Assembly (NCBI GenBank): GCA_000697475.1
Contig: JNEU01001062.1
Span: 124,001-188,000, forward strand
DNA: 64,000 bases
Direction: 5' to 3'
Source: Lichtheimia corymbifera B2541
Taxonomy: Eukaryota; Mucoromycota; Mucoromycetes; Mucorales; Lichtheimiaceae
The stretch's first letter is position 1, and each line of letters opens with the position of its first letter. Shown one piece after another: positions 46,785 through 58,052 of this stretch. The notes under the pieces were generated by a model. That model saw only the letters and a list, made by a program, of their open reading frames with translations. It made no database searches and was not told the DNA's origin. The translations under genes and the position numbers were made by a program.

Positions 46785-49226
46785 CTACTTATGTTGTGTG
46801 TCATTGGTAGTGGTGGCAGTAGAGAAATTCTTATAAATGTCTTCTATAGCCGGAAACTTTTGCTCAAAGTCTGACAAGGAGGGTTGACGTTGTAAGCGTT
46901 GTTCTGATCGAGCTGGCTTTGTTGGTGGAGCGAGATGTTGACTATCGGCTGGGGTAGTAGATGAAGGGGAGGAGGATGATACTGGTTGTTTCGATGCACG
47001 CAGACGGGCTGGTTTGGGTGGTGGAGGTGGTTTGGTTGATGTTGAACGTGTTGGAATGATGGGAGGAGAAGGAGATGCATGAGGAGGTGGAGCCGATGTT
47101 GCCATTGGAGGTGGCGTTGATGATAATAAAGGCGATACACCATTGGATACTTTTTCCTCAATCTTTCCTGTGCTACTGGGTGTATTGGGTCGTTCGACGC
47201 TCATCTTTAATCGTTGCAGCCGTGCTTCAATATCAGATGCTACGCCATTCCTCAATTTCAAATCCTCATCATCTTGCCCTGTCGTTGTTGCTGTTGCCAC
47301 TTTTGGTGTCGATACAGCATTGCTGTTGTTTTCATTGCGTGTGGATGATTCGGAGGCATTGCTGACAGACCGGCTGTGATGGCCACCATTTTCTTCTTTT
47401 TTCGTTGGTAGAAAATCTGATTCAAATGCCAGCATGCTGTTTCTTGCTTTGTTGCTGTTTTGATCATCACTGCCTGTCAACTGATTCTTCGCTTGTATTC
47501 CAAAAGCATCGTCAATGTCGGTTTCTTTGACCGTTTCATTCGCTTGCGAAGGACTGAAAGGATCAAACTGATTGATGTTTTGTGATGGAGTCTTTGAATG
47601 TCGATTAGGTCGTCCACGTCGCATGGGTGTAATCTCAGGTAGCTGATGCGGTTGGGGAGGAAGTTTCTCAAAGATGGCAGAAGGAGAATCGGATGCATTG
47701 CTGGTTGCCGTGGTAACGGTGTGTTGCACAGGAGAGCTACGCGATGATACCGTTGGCTGAGAGGTGTATGAAGGTGTTTCCTGATAAATCTACATAGCAT
47801 CATAAGCATCTTGTTGACCCGTATTACTATCGTTATTCATGCTTACATTTCGAATTGGACATTCCACTCCTCTGAGTTGACTGACAGCTTTAACCACCTG
47901 ATAAATATTGGGTCGCTGACTTTGATTCTCTTGTAACATTGACATGATCAGTCTCTTGACTCCATCTGAAAAATGTGGTTGTGTAGGGATCGAGTATCTC
48001 GCATTTAAGATTGCAAGTTGGCCTTGTTCTTCAAAGGGCGTGGTATAATAGCAGAGCTTATACAAAAGCACACCTAGTGCCTTTAGATACAATCATTAGC
48101 ATCTTATATATCCCATTGATCATGATCATCCCTTGCTTACCCATATATCTGCCTTTTCATTGATGGGTTTCTTTTGGTATATATCGATCATCTCAGGTGC
48201 ACGGTATTGAAGTGTAGTATGGCGTTGGATATCATCCTCAACAGCTTGGATCTCTTGTAGGGAGCTCGGCACATATTGACCTTTGGATAGGGATGCAGAA
48301 CCGAAATCGCAGAGCTTGTAATGGTTTTGAGAGAGGATCAGGATATTTTCCACCTAATCAAAAGAACGGTAAGTAATCACAACCTCGAGTTTCTTTGGTT
48401 CTATTGTACCTTGAGATCTCTGTGCAGCACAGGGGGATTGCAGTAATGAAGGTACGCCAAAGCCTAAAACAGAACACCAGTGAGCATTAAAAGTAGACAC
48501 GATCAATGAAAAAGCTAGTATTACCTCGCACACATCACCAAAAATCTTTAGAATCTCGGGTTCGGTCAAGCGTTGCTGCAACCGCCTATTCATCAGATCA
48601 ATGACACCACCACCTAAGACAATGATCCATCATGTCAGCTATGTTTCTACATGTAAAGTTCAAGTGAATATTTACCAGGGCAGTACTCCATCAAAATGAA
48701 AGCTTCGTATCCACCATTTGGCATTGGATCAACACGAGAAGCATAGTATCGTACAATATTCTTGTGATCCCCTAGTCGTCGCTAATGATGATATAGATGT
48801 CAATGCCACTATTGCAATCCAAAGACGATGAAGTAGATATATGTACCATGAATGCAATTTCCTTTTCGATAGTTCGAAGTCGTTCGTTATCAGGAACAGC
48901 TACACGTTTGAGCACGACATATCCCGATTTGCCTTCGATCCGAGCAATGTACACATGAGCATAACCACCTAAGGACGTTTCATCTCTGTCAGTAGACTAC
49001 CCTTTTGCATATACGGTTGCATAGTTGTATGTATACCTTCAGCAAGGAAGTTGTGTATAATGACTTGGTACTTTTGAACCTGGACACGGGAACCACTTGG
49101 CATAGCTCCGGGAGGCAATGGAGGAGCATTGGAAGTGTCCATCCCCACAGGTACTGGCGGTAGTGTTTGACCCACTGATTGCTGTTCAGGAATTCGAGGT
49201 TGGCGTACTTGAGCCTGTGAATGCAT
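46785..49226 (-). CDS. Ark1/Prk1/AAK1-family serine/threonine kinase
   Basis: Many exons on the minus strand from ATG 49226 (MHSQAQVRQPRIPEQ). The kinase domain starts QVQKYQVIIHNFLAEGGYAHVYIA and continues VVLKRVAVPDNE. Then come the hinge ILMEYCPGGGVIDLMNRRLQ, the catalytic loop HRDLKVENIL, the magnesium motif DFGSAS, RAPEMIDIY and ALGVLLYKLCYYTTPFE. This is the Numb-associated/Ark-Prk kinase family, which phosphorylates endocytic coat and actin-patch proteins in fungi. The long C-terminal region is Pro/Ser-rich with poly-Pro motifs (TKPPPPPKPARLRA, PPTKPARSEQR) of the kind that recruit Ark/Prk kinases to SH3 domains such as that of Abp1. Kinase residues (VAIK-type Lys, HRD, DFG) look intact. 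Confidence 0.93.
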
Positions 49227-49926
49227 TTCAAATGCTGCTGACAAGATGAAGAGAAGCAAGCCTAGACGCTCGGGAGACTCTTTCCGCAAATAGTGGCGGG
49301 AGATCAAATGAATGTCTTCGACTCCACAACACACACATGCTAGTAGAAACACTCCACCACCGGATCAGAAATTTGGAATGATCGATCCCACTACTTTGAT
49401 TGTTATTCCCCCCATTGTTCTACATTCTCAATATACTTTCTTCGTTCATGGCATATCACTCAGCTACTGCTGTTTTATCCTCGTTTTGGTCGTTGAATTG
49501 ACGTAGTGAGGGGTGATGTACATAGTACCACCCATTTGTAGTATCGAAGCATTATAACGTTATATGATCAAAGAATATAATTCAACAATGATAGCATTGA
49601 TCCAACGCAGCAATATATTATGCTTGGTCTTTCGGCCGAGTAATACAACGTTGTACTATTGGATTCAACGACATGAAATGATATCGCTTTCAACATTTGA
49701 ACTTGAACATGGTGGTCAAGTAGTAGCATCTTGGTGGTATTGAATGAATCGTATATAAAGAGAGAATAGGGTCTATAGTATCAATGATGACATCTCGTGA
49801 TATGCGTCACGTGCAGGCTCCGCATCACCATGTTGAGTGGAGAGGAGGGAGAGGACTCCCAATCCAAAAATGGGATTATGAGTGCGACCTTGTACCTCTT
49901 GGCTATTGAACGCGAGTATAGCTACC
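49227..49926. promoter_or_regulatory. Divergent upstream region, kinase and GUCD1-like genes
   Basis: A 700-nt divergent spacer. A CACGTG E-box lies at about 49808 (GTCACGTGCA), about 115 nt before the GUCD1-like ATG. An unsupported frame at 49312-49506 runs through it. The promoter role is inferred from position. Confidence 0.4.
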
Positions 49927-51000
49927 ATGATGGCCCATGAGACCAGCGATGCAGTAGTTAACTATGACAACTTTGACGATCACCCAGTTCCACATATAAA
50001 ACAAGTAAGTCTTTGGTTTTATTCGACATTATGAGTCAACGATTTCTCATGTGACACTGCTGCTACTATTACTACTACTACTCGATGGTGCCTTGAACAG
50101 GAAGCTGATTGGGACTGTGGGCAAGTAAAAACTGAGACGACAAGGTCTATGGCAAGGAAGCTGATGCAGACATTGATAGGATTGCTTGTACGACGATGGT
50201 GCTTCAAGGGCTTGGCATCGAGTGCACTGTGCAAGAAGTAACCGAGCAATGTGGACTGACAAGCGTATGGACGATTGATCTGGCATATCTGCTTCGGAAC
50301 TACGGCCCAGACTTCACGTATTACACAAGCTATTTCGGTAGCCGCAAGGAATATCAGGGGTCAAAATTCTACAAGGCTACATTTGATGAAGATGAGAGAC
50401 GTGTCAACAAGCTCTTTGTCGCTGCAAAAAGTCGTTCGGTGCATGTTGTTCGCATGTAAGTTTTCTCTGTCTACATGTGTATGAATGGATAAGAGGACTT
50501 ATATATATTATCATGGACCCACCGGGCGGTTGATTTGCCATATAAAGGATGCTTCCGATCGACGATTACAAGCGATTTCTCTACTGCCGCCAATTTGTGA
50601 TCATTGCTCTAGTGGATGCACGGCTTTTGCACTGCCAACGATGCCAGGTGATTTGATTATCCATGGGAATGAGAAAATGTTGATCCATACGACTAACCTT
50701 ATCTATTACAGGAACGAGCCAATTGTATGCTGTCATTATGTGGATACGTCCTGAATCGGTTCAGAGGTTATGATGAATATGCAGGTAAGTGACATTGGGG
50801 GATGATGAACAATGAAATTGGAATAGGATAATGGACATTTTTATTGATATATAGGCCATTACATTACCCTTATTGGCTATGACCATACGGAAGATTTGTT
50901 TATCTATCGGGATCCAGCGGTTGTCGATAGCTTTTGCACTATTACAGCGGATGAGTTTGACGCCGCTCGACAATCGGATGGCACTGACAACGACTGGTAA
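49927..51000 (+). CDS. GUCD1-like (guanylyl cyclase domain-containing 1) protein
   Basis: Six exons (49927-50004, 50101-50120, 50180-50455, 50548-50647, 50712-50784, 50855-51000) give 230 residues exactly in frame. Exon 2 is only 20 nt, and the intron after it has a GC donor (GCAAGT at 50121). The protein reads EADWDCGIACTTMVLQGLG at the start of the domain, then LTSVWTIDLAYLLRNYG, TYYTSYFG, QFVIIALVDARLL, and GHYITLIGYDH...FIYRDP. The W-D-C-G-x-A-C Cys and GHYI His/Asp pair resemble a papain-like fold, and the name guanylyl cyclase is historical. The cellular role is unknown. The 24-base stretch from 49927 offers two adjacent ATGs (MMAHETSD). Confidence 0.85.
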
Positions 51001-51363
51001 GGCTTGTAGGATAAGGGGGCAGTGTGGGAAAAAAAGACAAAGAAACTGACGGGAGACGATGCAGCATTGTTATCAAGCTTTGAAGCAGGGGAAATCAAGA
51101 ATGCGTTGCTGTATTCAATGTATCGAGAGTAGCGTTGTTGTCGTCGTGCGGAGCGACAGGCAGAATTGCACCACATCTGTTCCCGAGCCAAGCTGAAGTC
51201 GGATCGCTGACATGCGCCCAATCGCAGGTTGTCCTACCTTTTGACCTCTAAAAAAGAAACAAGGAACGCGCCCCCGTGCAGCTTTCTACTCTCTTGTTCC
51301 AGCTAATAAAACCGCCACACACCTCTTTTTTTTATCTTCTTCTTCATCTCACCGTAACCTACA

Positions 51364-53111
51364 ATGACTGCTGCAAACTTTGAACACTATCCCAAGAATG
51401 TCGGTATTCTTGCCTTGGAAATGTACTTCCCTCATCGTGTAAGTAGTACTTTATCTCTTGTATCCTAGGTTACTCATTCTGGTTATTAGTGCGTCGAGCA
51501 ATCCGAGATGGAAGCTTTTGATGGTGTGAGCAGTGGCAAGTACACAATCGGCCTTGGTCAAGAAAAGATGGCCTTCATTGATGATCGTGAAGATATCCAA
51601 TCCATTTGCTTGACTGGTAAGACTACTTGGGTTGCTGTGGTGATAAAAAGAGAATGAGAGATCATTAACATATACATATGATGTTGTATAGCTGTGCAGA
51701 CCTTGATGGAAAAGTATAACATTGCCTATACCGATATTGGCCGTTTGGAAGTGGGAACTGAGACCATCATCGACAAGTCCAAGTCTGTCAAATCTACTTT
51801 GATGACCCTTTTTGGTGAACATGGCAACACTGAAATTGAAGGTATCGACACTACCAACGCTTGCTATGGTGGTTTCAATGCCTTCTCCAATGCCGTCAAC
51901 TGGATCGAATCCTCATCCTGGGATGGTCGTAAGGCTATTGTCATTGCTGGTGATCTTGCTCTCTATGCTTCTGGTGCTGCTCGCCCCACCTCTGGTGCTG
52001 GTGTCGTTGCCATGTTGGTTGGTCCTAACGCTCCCATTGTTGTTGAACGTGGTATGTATGCATATCTATGTGCGTGTGTGTGTGTAGTGTTTGAATCTCA
52101 TCCTATTTTATCCAAGGCTTGCGAAGCACCCATATGGAACATGCCTATGACTTTTACAAGCCTGATATGCATTCCGAGTACCCCGTTGTAGATGGCAAAT
52201 TCTCCAACATTTGCTATCTCCGTGCTTTTGACACTTGCTACAAGCGCTACATGGCCCGTCTTGGCAAGCAATTGAACAAGGAGAAGCCAAGCATGGATGA
52301 TATCGATTACGTTGTGTGCCACTCGCCTTATGCCAAGTTGGTCAACAAGTCTTTTGCCCGTGCTGTAAGTTTTTTTCATTGCAGATTTGGGGGGTGAAGC
52401 GGTTGTAGGAGTCTATATATCTGGGGGGAGGAGTGGTAAGAGTGCGATTAGGGGAAAAGGAGACAAAGCTGATCAGGTGATCTATTCTATAGTCGTACAA
52501 TGATTTCCTTTTGGATCGTGACAATGAAAAGTATGCCCCTATCCAAGCATTCGGTGAACTTGACTATGGTCAATCTTTGGAGAACCGTGATTTGGAAAAG
52601 GCTTGCGTTGCATTCACCAAGGCTGGTTATGCTCAAAAGGTCGGACCTTGTGCTTTTGTTCCCAAACAAGTCGGTAACATGTACACTGCCGCCGTATGGG
52701 CTGGTCTTGCATCACTCATTTCTGAGGTCGATTCTGAGACCCTTCAGGGCAAGCGTGTCCTCTTGTACTCTTATGGCTCTGGTTTGGCCGCTTCCATGAT
52801 CTCCTTCCGCATCGTCGATAACACCACCACCATCAAACAAACCCTCAACTTGCGCGAACGTCTTGCTGCTCGTGCTCACTCTAAGCCTGAAGAATTTGCA
52901 GAGGTAAGAAAAACATGATGATGGGTTTTGCAAGAGTGCTAGGGTGATCTCTAACACACATGTTACTTTATAGGCTATGAAGATCCGTGAAAACACTCAC
53001 AACGCCTGTGATTATTCCCCTGTCGGCAGCCTCGATAACATTGCCTCCGGTGTTTACTACATTGAAAAGATCGATGACAAGTGGAGACGCTTCTACAAGC
53101 GTAAGGATTAA
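51364..53111 (+). CDS. ERG13: Hydroxymethylglutaryl-CoA synthase
   Basis: Multi-exon gene, about 455 residues, starting [20 protein letters not shown] and YFPHR. The enzyme condenses acetyl-CoA with acetoacetyl-CoA to HMG-CoA in the mevalonate/ergosterol pathway, in the cytosol. Motifs visible: [28 protein letters not shown], the active-site Cys in [69 protein letters not shown]. There are at least five introns, the longest between FARA and SYNDF (about 52365-52493). The upstream region has CCAAT near 51222. Ends KRKD with TAA 53109-53111. Confidence 0.97.
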
Positions 53112-53315
53112 GTTATTTGTTTCCTGTGTTTTTTTCTTTCTTTCTTTCTTTTCCCCTATAATCACGTACACACACTCCCTTAATTGTAATGAACTTCCTT
53201 TGGTTTCGCTGTTAATGCCATAAAGTTTTGTATGACTTTGTTCAAGTTAAAAAAGTGGGGATATTGTGGACACATCGCTATGGGGATATCGATCGGGGGG
53301 AAGGATGTCTATCTA

Positions 53316-54139
53316 TTACAACAGCTTTTCAATATCGGCACCGATATCCTTGGGCTCAGTCACCGACGAATAACGCTTGACAACGTTGCCTTGACGATCA
53401 ATCAAGAATTTCTATAACGACATGCGTTAGCACCACCCATATGCATCCATATAGTGAAAGCTTACCTCAAAGTTCCATTTGACACGTTTCATGCTATACG
53501 ATGCAATGTTAGTGCATATGGATCTCCATTTCCATTCGCGACTTACCCCATGATACCGGGTTGGGCTTCCTTCATAAACTTGTAAACAGGTGCGGCGTTG
53601 TCTCCGTTTACTTCACTGTGCATGTGTGTAACGTGTGTTATATGCAGTGTTTTGCAAACGGCAGCAAGGATCAAAAGTTAACTTACACTTTTGCCGTGAT
53701 GGGGAACGAGACGTCATAGGTCAATTTACAAAAGCTGACGATTTCTTCTTCGGTACCAGGCTCTGTAAAAAAGGTAGAATTTAGTGACCGAAGGGCCAAC
53801 ACGCAATTTGACATGCGATGTCCTCTATTATGCATTCACATGCATTCTTCCAACTTTGTCTTACCTTGACCAGCAAATTGGTTGCATGGGCAGCCAATGA
53901 TGGTAAAGCCGCGGTCCTTGTACTTTTGATACAATTCTTCCAAGCCAGCATATTGCTTGGTGAAACCGCATTTAGACGCGACATTGACAACAAGCACCAC
54001 CTGATGGCGTGTAAATGGTAAATACACTATCGACAAAAAGAGCAAGGTCATTCAATCTTACATTGTCCTTAACGGAGCTGAGGGACCAGTCTTGGTTCTT
54101 GATGTCCTTGACAGTATAATCAAAAAAGTTGTTGCTCAT
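53316..54139 (-). CDS. Glutathione peroxidase-like (Cys-type) peroxidase
   Basis: Five or six exons on the minus strand from ATG 54139 ([18 protein letters not shown]). Motifs are [17 protein letters not shown] with the peroxidatic Cys (not selenocysteine), [15 protein letters not shown] with the resolving-Cys region and Gln, VKWNFEKFLID with the catalytic Trp-Asn, and the terminal [10 protein letters not shown]. Fungal enzymes of this type (Gpx3/Hyr1) use thioredoxin and also act as peroxide sensors. No mitochondrial presequence is seen, so it is probably cytosolic. Length about 170 residues fits the family. Intron lengths are typical, one of them about 100 nt. Confidence 0.95.
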
Positions 54140-55228
54140 TGTAGTAGTAGTTGTTGTTGTTGTAAGATGATAAGAAAGATGTAGTAATCAGCCATCAAGA
54201 AAATCGACACCCCTTTTTATACACATCTATCAAGCGGCGGAACATTTTATGCATTTCACTTGAGTCATGAAAACTAAGGGATCGACTTGCGCAGGTCGCG
54301 CGAAAGTAAAACACATTTTGAAACCATGATTGGCTCACAGGCGTGATTGGTAAGCATACATGGATTTTATGCTGAGTGCTTGTGTACCCTGGACAACGAT
54401 GGCCCGAAACAGCCGTGGATTGTCGTCGTCAGCTTGCCTTTTTTAGAATTCAGAAATTTGGTATCGTAAGCTGGATTTCCAAGGTAAATCCCAAGAGAGC
54501 CATAGCCATCACGCCAGCACTTTTTCAGTCACGTGGACAAGCCTATACCAGTGACTTGGGATAAATGCCAAGAAAACTATTCTTACCGAGGTTTTATGCA
54601 ACATAATGGATCTTTTTGAGCTCATTCAAATGAACAAACAAAACAGGTTGCGTGGTTACCAAGCATCATTGAAGCTTGCATCCTTTCAATTTCTCTATTG
54701 CTACAGCAATATAAAGCATGCCATCATAATGTGCTGTGCATGAATATAGACACTAAAAATTCGTTCCGCTGAAATCGAGAGGGAAGAATGCGATAGTAAA
54801 TCAGATCGTATCACTTATCCATTCCACACCACCTGGATAGCATATGACAACATCCATCAATGATGATGATGATGACCTATTCTTTATGGTGTTTTCGCAC
54901 TAAAGTGCTAATATCAATCTTTTCTATTTTAGGATCAATTGTTTTCTGTTGCCCCGCCGCCCACAACCAATTGCTTTCTCGGGTTTTAGTTGAGCTGGGA
55001 GAGGAAATCAGGGCCTAGTGAATTGCCCATACCCCCAAAAAAAGTGTTTTATAGAAGATTACAGAAAAAGACAAAAACAACTACAGGTTAAAAAGGGCAA
55101 GTAATTATGTATGGGATGAGAAGAGAAGAGTATACATTGTAATGTGGGAACGTCGCATGGCGGATGGATGAATATGGGATAGAACGAACGAAGAGGAGGA
55201 GAAATTGTATCATGATCCTACTGACGAA
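54140..55228. other. Intergenic region
   Basis: About 1.1 kb between the peroxidase start and the 3' end of the Gln-rich gene. A frame at 54376-54564 is unsupported. No RNA gene or repeat is recognised. Confidence 0.45.
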
Positions 55229-55819
55229 TCAAAGTGGTGAAGTAGAAGAGGAATCAGTCATGAGCGAGGGAATATCGTCTTCAGTGGTAGATGTGGAAAC
55301 TGAAGATTGGTTGTGGTGATGATGATGATGTTGTTGCTGGTTGATAATAACAGAAGGTGTATGGAAAAGCGATTCACCCTTGTGTTGTGGACTGCCATAG
55401 GTGGTAAGGCATTCTGGGGCAGGCAATCGAAAAGCCAAAACTTGTTCATCCAAATCCAACCAATGGTCTCGTTTGCCTTCTTGTGTAGGTGATGGTGGCA
55501 AATAGACTCCAGAATCATTAATCGTGGATAGCTTGTAGATTTCGGCCTTGGGTGTCTCACGTAATGCATTCGCAGGTTGCTCTTTGGGTTGTAAAAGTCC
55601 AGGCTTTTTAAATGTGGGCATGGTCAAAGCGAATGGTTTGCCTGCTGCTGCTGGTTGTTGTTGTTGTTGTTGTTCCTCGGGGCTGTTTGCCACCTTGTTA
55701 TTGGCACTGCCCTTCCAGAATTTGGTAGGTTTCAAGAATGACTTGTATCCTCCACTGCTTTGCTGCTGCTGTTGCTGTGCAGCCTGTTGTTGCTGTTCGG
55801 GAAGGATAGCAGTGGACAT
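55229..55819 (-). CDS. Gln-rich low-complexity hypothetical protein
   Basis: A single-exon frame from ATG 55819, 196 residues, starting MSTAILPEQQQQAAQQQQQQ. Three low-complexity tracts occur: Gln near the N-terminus, a second Gln run at about 49-55, and a His run (QQQHHHHHHNQ) near the C-terminus. Between them are conserved-looking segments: GGYKSFLKPTKFWKG, LTMPTFKKPGLLQPK, STINDSGVYLPPSP and DHWLDLDEQVLAFRLPAPE. The ordered segments have coding-like composition, so the gene is probably real. I recognise no family. The tail is Ser/Thr-rich. Confidence 0.65.
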   Translation of the reverse strand: MSTAILPEQQQQAAQQQQQQSSGGYKSFLKPTKFWKGSANNKVANSPEEQQQQQQPAAAGKPFALTMPTFKKPGLLQPKEQPANALRETPKAEIYKLSTINDSGVYLPPSPTQEGKRDHWLDLDEQVLAFRLPAPECLTTYGSPQHKGESLFHTPSVIINQQQHHHHHHNQSSVSTSTTEDDIPSLMTDSSSTSPL

Positions 55820-56907
55820 GAGTGTGTGTGTGTGTTGTATATGTGAAAAGGGAAAGGGGGCGTTAAAAAGAGGAAGAGAAAAAGGTAATGTTTGTGAAAA
55901 AGAAATGAAGAACGACGAGAGGAGGGGTTTTAACAAGACCGATATGAAAATGAAACTAGACCATACTCTTCAAAGCCCACCAGGTGCCTTTGCCGAGAGT
56001 GTGTAAAGGCGACCGGTGTTTAAATACTCAAGCATATTTATGTGATGTGGGGTGGGAGAATGAAGATTGAATGCGTACATGTGGGTGATGCTCAGCATAC
56101 ACAACACACGCGGCCGGGGATCCTGGGTAACACTACAACGTTTCCCCCCTTTTACAAGTTGCTTGGCATTTATTGACTCATGGGTCAATTGGGTGATGTC
56201 TCTTTTTTTTTTCTATGCTTTCCATATCCATTTCGCATCATCAATTCTGAAAAAGAAAGCTCTTGTGCGCAGGAGATGCGTGGTTTGCATGGTCATGTGC
56301 AATCTCTTATGAACACAGCGCATCCTGCATATCAACTCCAAAATAAATCACTCCTTGGCATGACTTTGTCACCCGACATTGATTATCCGCTGGTCGTCTT
56401 TAACACCTATTCAGCAACTCAATCGCAACCCCATTGGGATTGCAAGTGACTGGCTGTCCACCATGCTCAACATTCACGAAATGAATAAGGGTACCAGAGG
56501 CTGATGCCGTAGTTTATTATTCACACATTGTCTAGAAATAGGAGGATTCTATTATGCGTCTCAAAAAAGATACTTTCGGATGTGGCGGTTGGTGAGCTGC
56601 ATGATGAATATGGTGACACAAGGAAAGGAACCGCATGATGATAACGGTGAGAATGCTCTCACAAGGGTCATTGAACCAGGGGAGAATAGGATGCTGATAA
56701 TCCTTTGTTGTAGGCAACGTGAATCATGCTTCATGGATGGATGATACGGTACGTAATCCACACTGCTGTTGTCAATGGACCTATTCCATTCTTCTTCCTC
56801 TTCGCTATTACCGATTGATTAACCGAGATCAAACGCATTTTTATGTTGCATTTAGAGCACATTGCATGCATACGATGATGATGAAGGAAGGACTTTATTA
56901 CAGCTTA
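55820..56907. other. Intergenic region
   Basis: About 1.1 kb with unsupported frames at 56180-56449 and 56719-56979. A (GT)n run at about 55821-55834 lies in the upstream part of the Gln-rich gene, and an ATCATGATG-type run lies near 56870-56885. No gene called. Confidence 0.4.
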
Positions 56908-57546
56908 TCAACCATGACGTGCTGCTGGGTGCAACAGACGTTTCCATGCATGGTGACACCAGGATCGTATCCGCCTTGAAAATGGCTTTTTGCATGTGCT
57001 AGTGGTACGTGGTGGTGAAGGATATGACAAGGTGGATGATTGCTCACTTTGTGGTCTAGAGTGATTGCCGTATTCATGCCACCACACGGGATAGGATACA
57101 CGACGACGATACTTCAATGACAAACTACAAGCCGAGGATGAAGGACTGTCAAAACGATTCAAGCCGGATTCGGCAGCTGGGATGAAGATGTCATCATTGT
57201 GATATGGAAACGGCAAAGGCAACATGTCGATCATGATATTTTCTGTCAACTTGCTATTGCGTTTGTTGCTGCTGCTGCCGCTGCTGCTTCCCGTCAACAA
57301 GCTTTCTTGAGATAGTTGTTTCATCCTTGACGATCGTTGTGAGCTATAGCACCTTCTCGAGAATAAATCACCTTTTGCACACGGATGTTGTTGTTGCTGA
57401 AATGAGTGTTGCAGCAAGTTGTCATGAGTCAGTGGAAGATAAGAATGGCGTTTGTAGTCATTGTCTTTTTTTGATATGGGTAAGTAGTCAATTGTGGACC
57501 CTGAAGCATTTGGATCCAATAGTGCGCCAGTATTAAGCGAGCACAT
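56908..57546 (-). CDS. Ser-rich basic hypothetical protein
   Basis: A single-exon frame of 212 residues from ATG 57546 (MCSLNTGALLDPNASGST). The composition is Ser/Arg-rich with a poly-Ser stretch (TGSSSGSSSNKRNSK) and a basic C-terminus (KKPFSRRIRSWCHHAWKRLL). There is no domain, signal peptide or span. Unlike neighbours it has no intron. It is supported mainly by length and reasonable composition. It could be a lineage-specific protein. Confidence 0.5.
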   Translation of the reverse strand: MCSLNTGALLDPNASGSTIDYLPISKKDNDYKRHSYLPLTHDNLLQHSFQQQQHPCAKGDLFSRRCYSSQRSSRMKQLSQESLLTGSSSGSSSNKRNSKLTENIMIDMLPLPFPYHNDDIFIPAAESGLNRFDSPSSSACSLSLKYRRRVSYPVWWHEYGNHSRPQSEQSSTLSYPSPPRTTSTCKKPFSRRIRSWCHHAWKRLLHPAARHG

Positions 57547-58052
57547 GAAGGAAGCTCTCTACTTTTTTGATGAAAAGAAGAATAAACAAAAAGAGAGGAT
57601 CGGCAAATGGATGGGATATTTATATTGAAAGACTGTTGTCACATTATCATACTTGCCGACGACGACGATGATGATGATGATGAAAATTTGGGTTGGCAGT
57701 GGGAGCAATATTAATGCTGCATGTTGTCAAAAGAAGCCGCATTTCCCTATTGTTTGTTTGATGAGTATATAATCGTAGCGGTGATCTGGTGCTTTCTGCA
57801 GCAATCTTCTTCTTCCGCCCATACTCAGCATGGAAATGGATAATGGGTAGGCGGGGTCCACGCTAAAACGGCATGCCCAAGTGCCAAGTTGGTATATGAA
57901 TTGGTTTGACGACGATGTTTCAGGCGGTGAAAACCTGCGATCTGTTTGCGTCATGTTACTTTTTCCAGCAAACATCATGCAACTGCAGCAACACGTCTTT
58001 TCTTCTCTCTTTTCCTTGTTCCCTCTCTTTTCGATCCGCCCAAAGTCATCGA
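57547..58052. other. Divergent upstream region
   Basis: About 0.5 kb between the Ser-rich gene and PNS1. A (GAT)/(GAC) run sits at about 57661-57685. Plus-strand frames here continue into the PNS1 gene but have no ATG with coding support before 58053. Confidence 0.45.

Noticed and set aside
50904..51221. 105-residue minus-strand frame between GUCD1-like gene and HMG-CoA synthase
   Set aside because: It overlaps the last GUCD1-like exon in antisense, has no domain, and composition is not coding-like.
54376..54570. Frame and partial inverted repeat around AATCCCAAG / CTTGGGAT
   Set aside because: Arms of about 8 bases separated by about 60 nt are too short to support a structured RNA or transposon end.
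55548..56006. 152-residue Cys-rich plus-strand frame
   Set aside because: The Cys runs are the antisense of CAG-coded Gln tracts in the minus-strand gene at 55229-55819.
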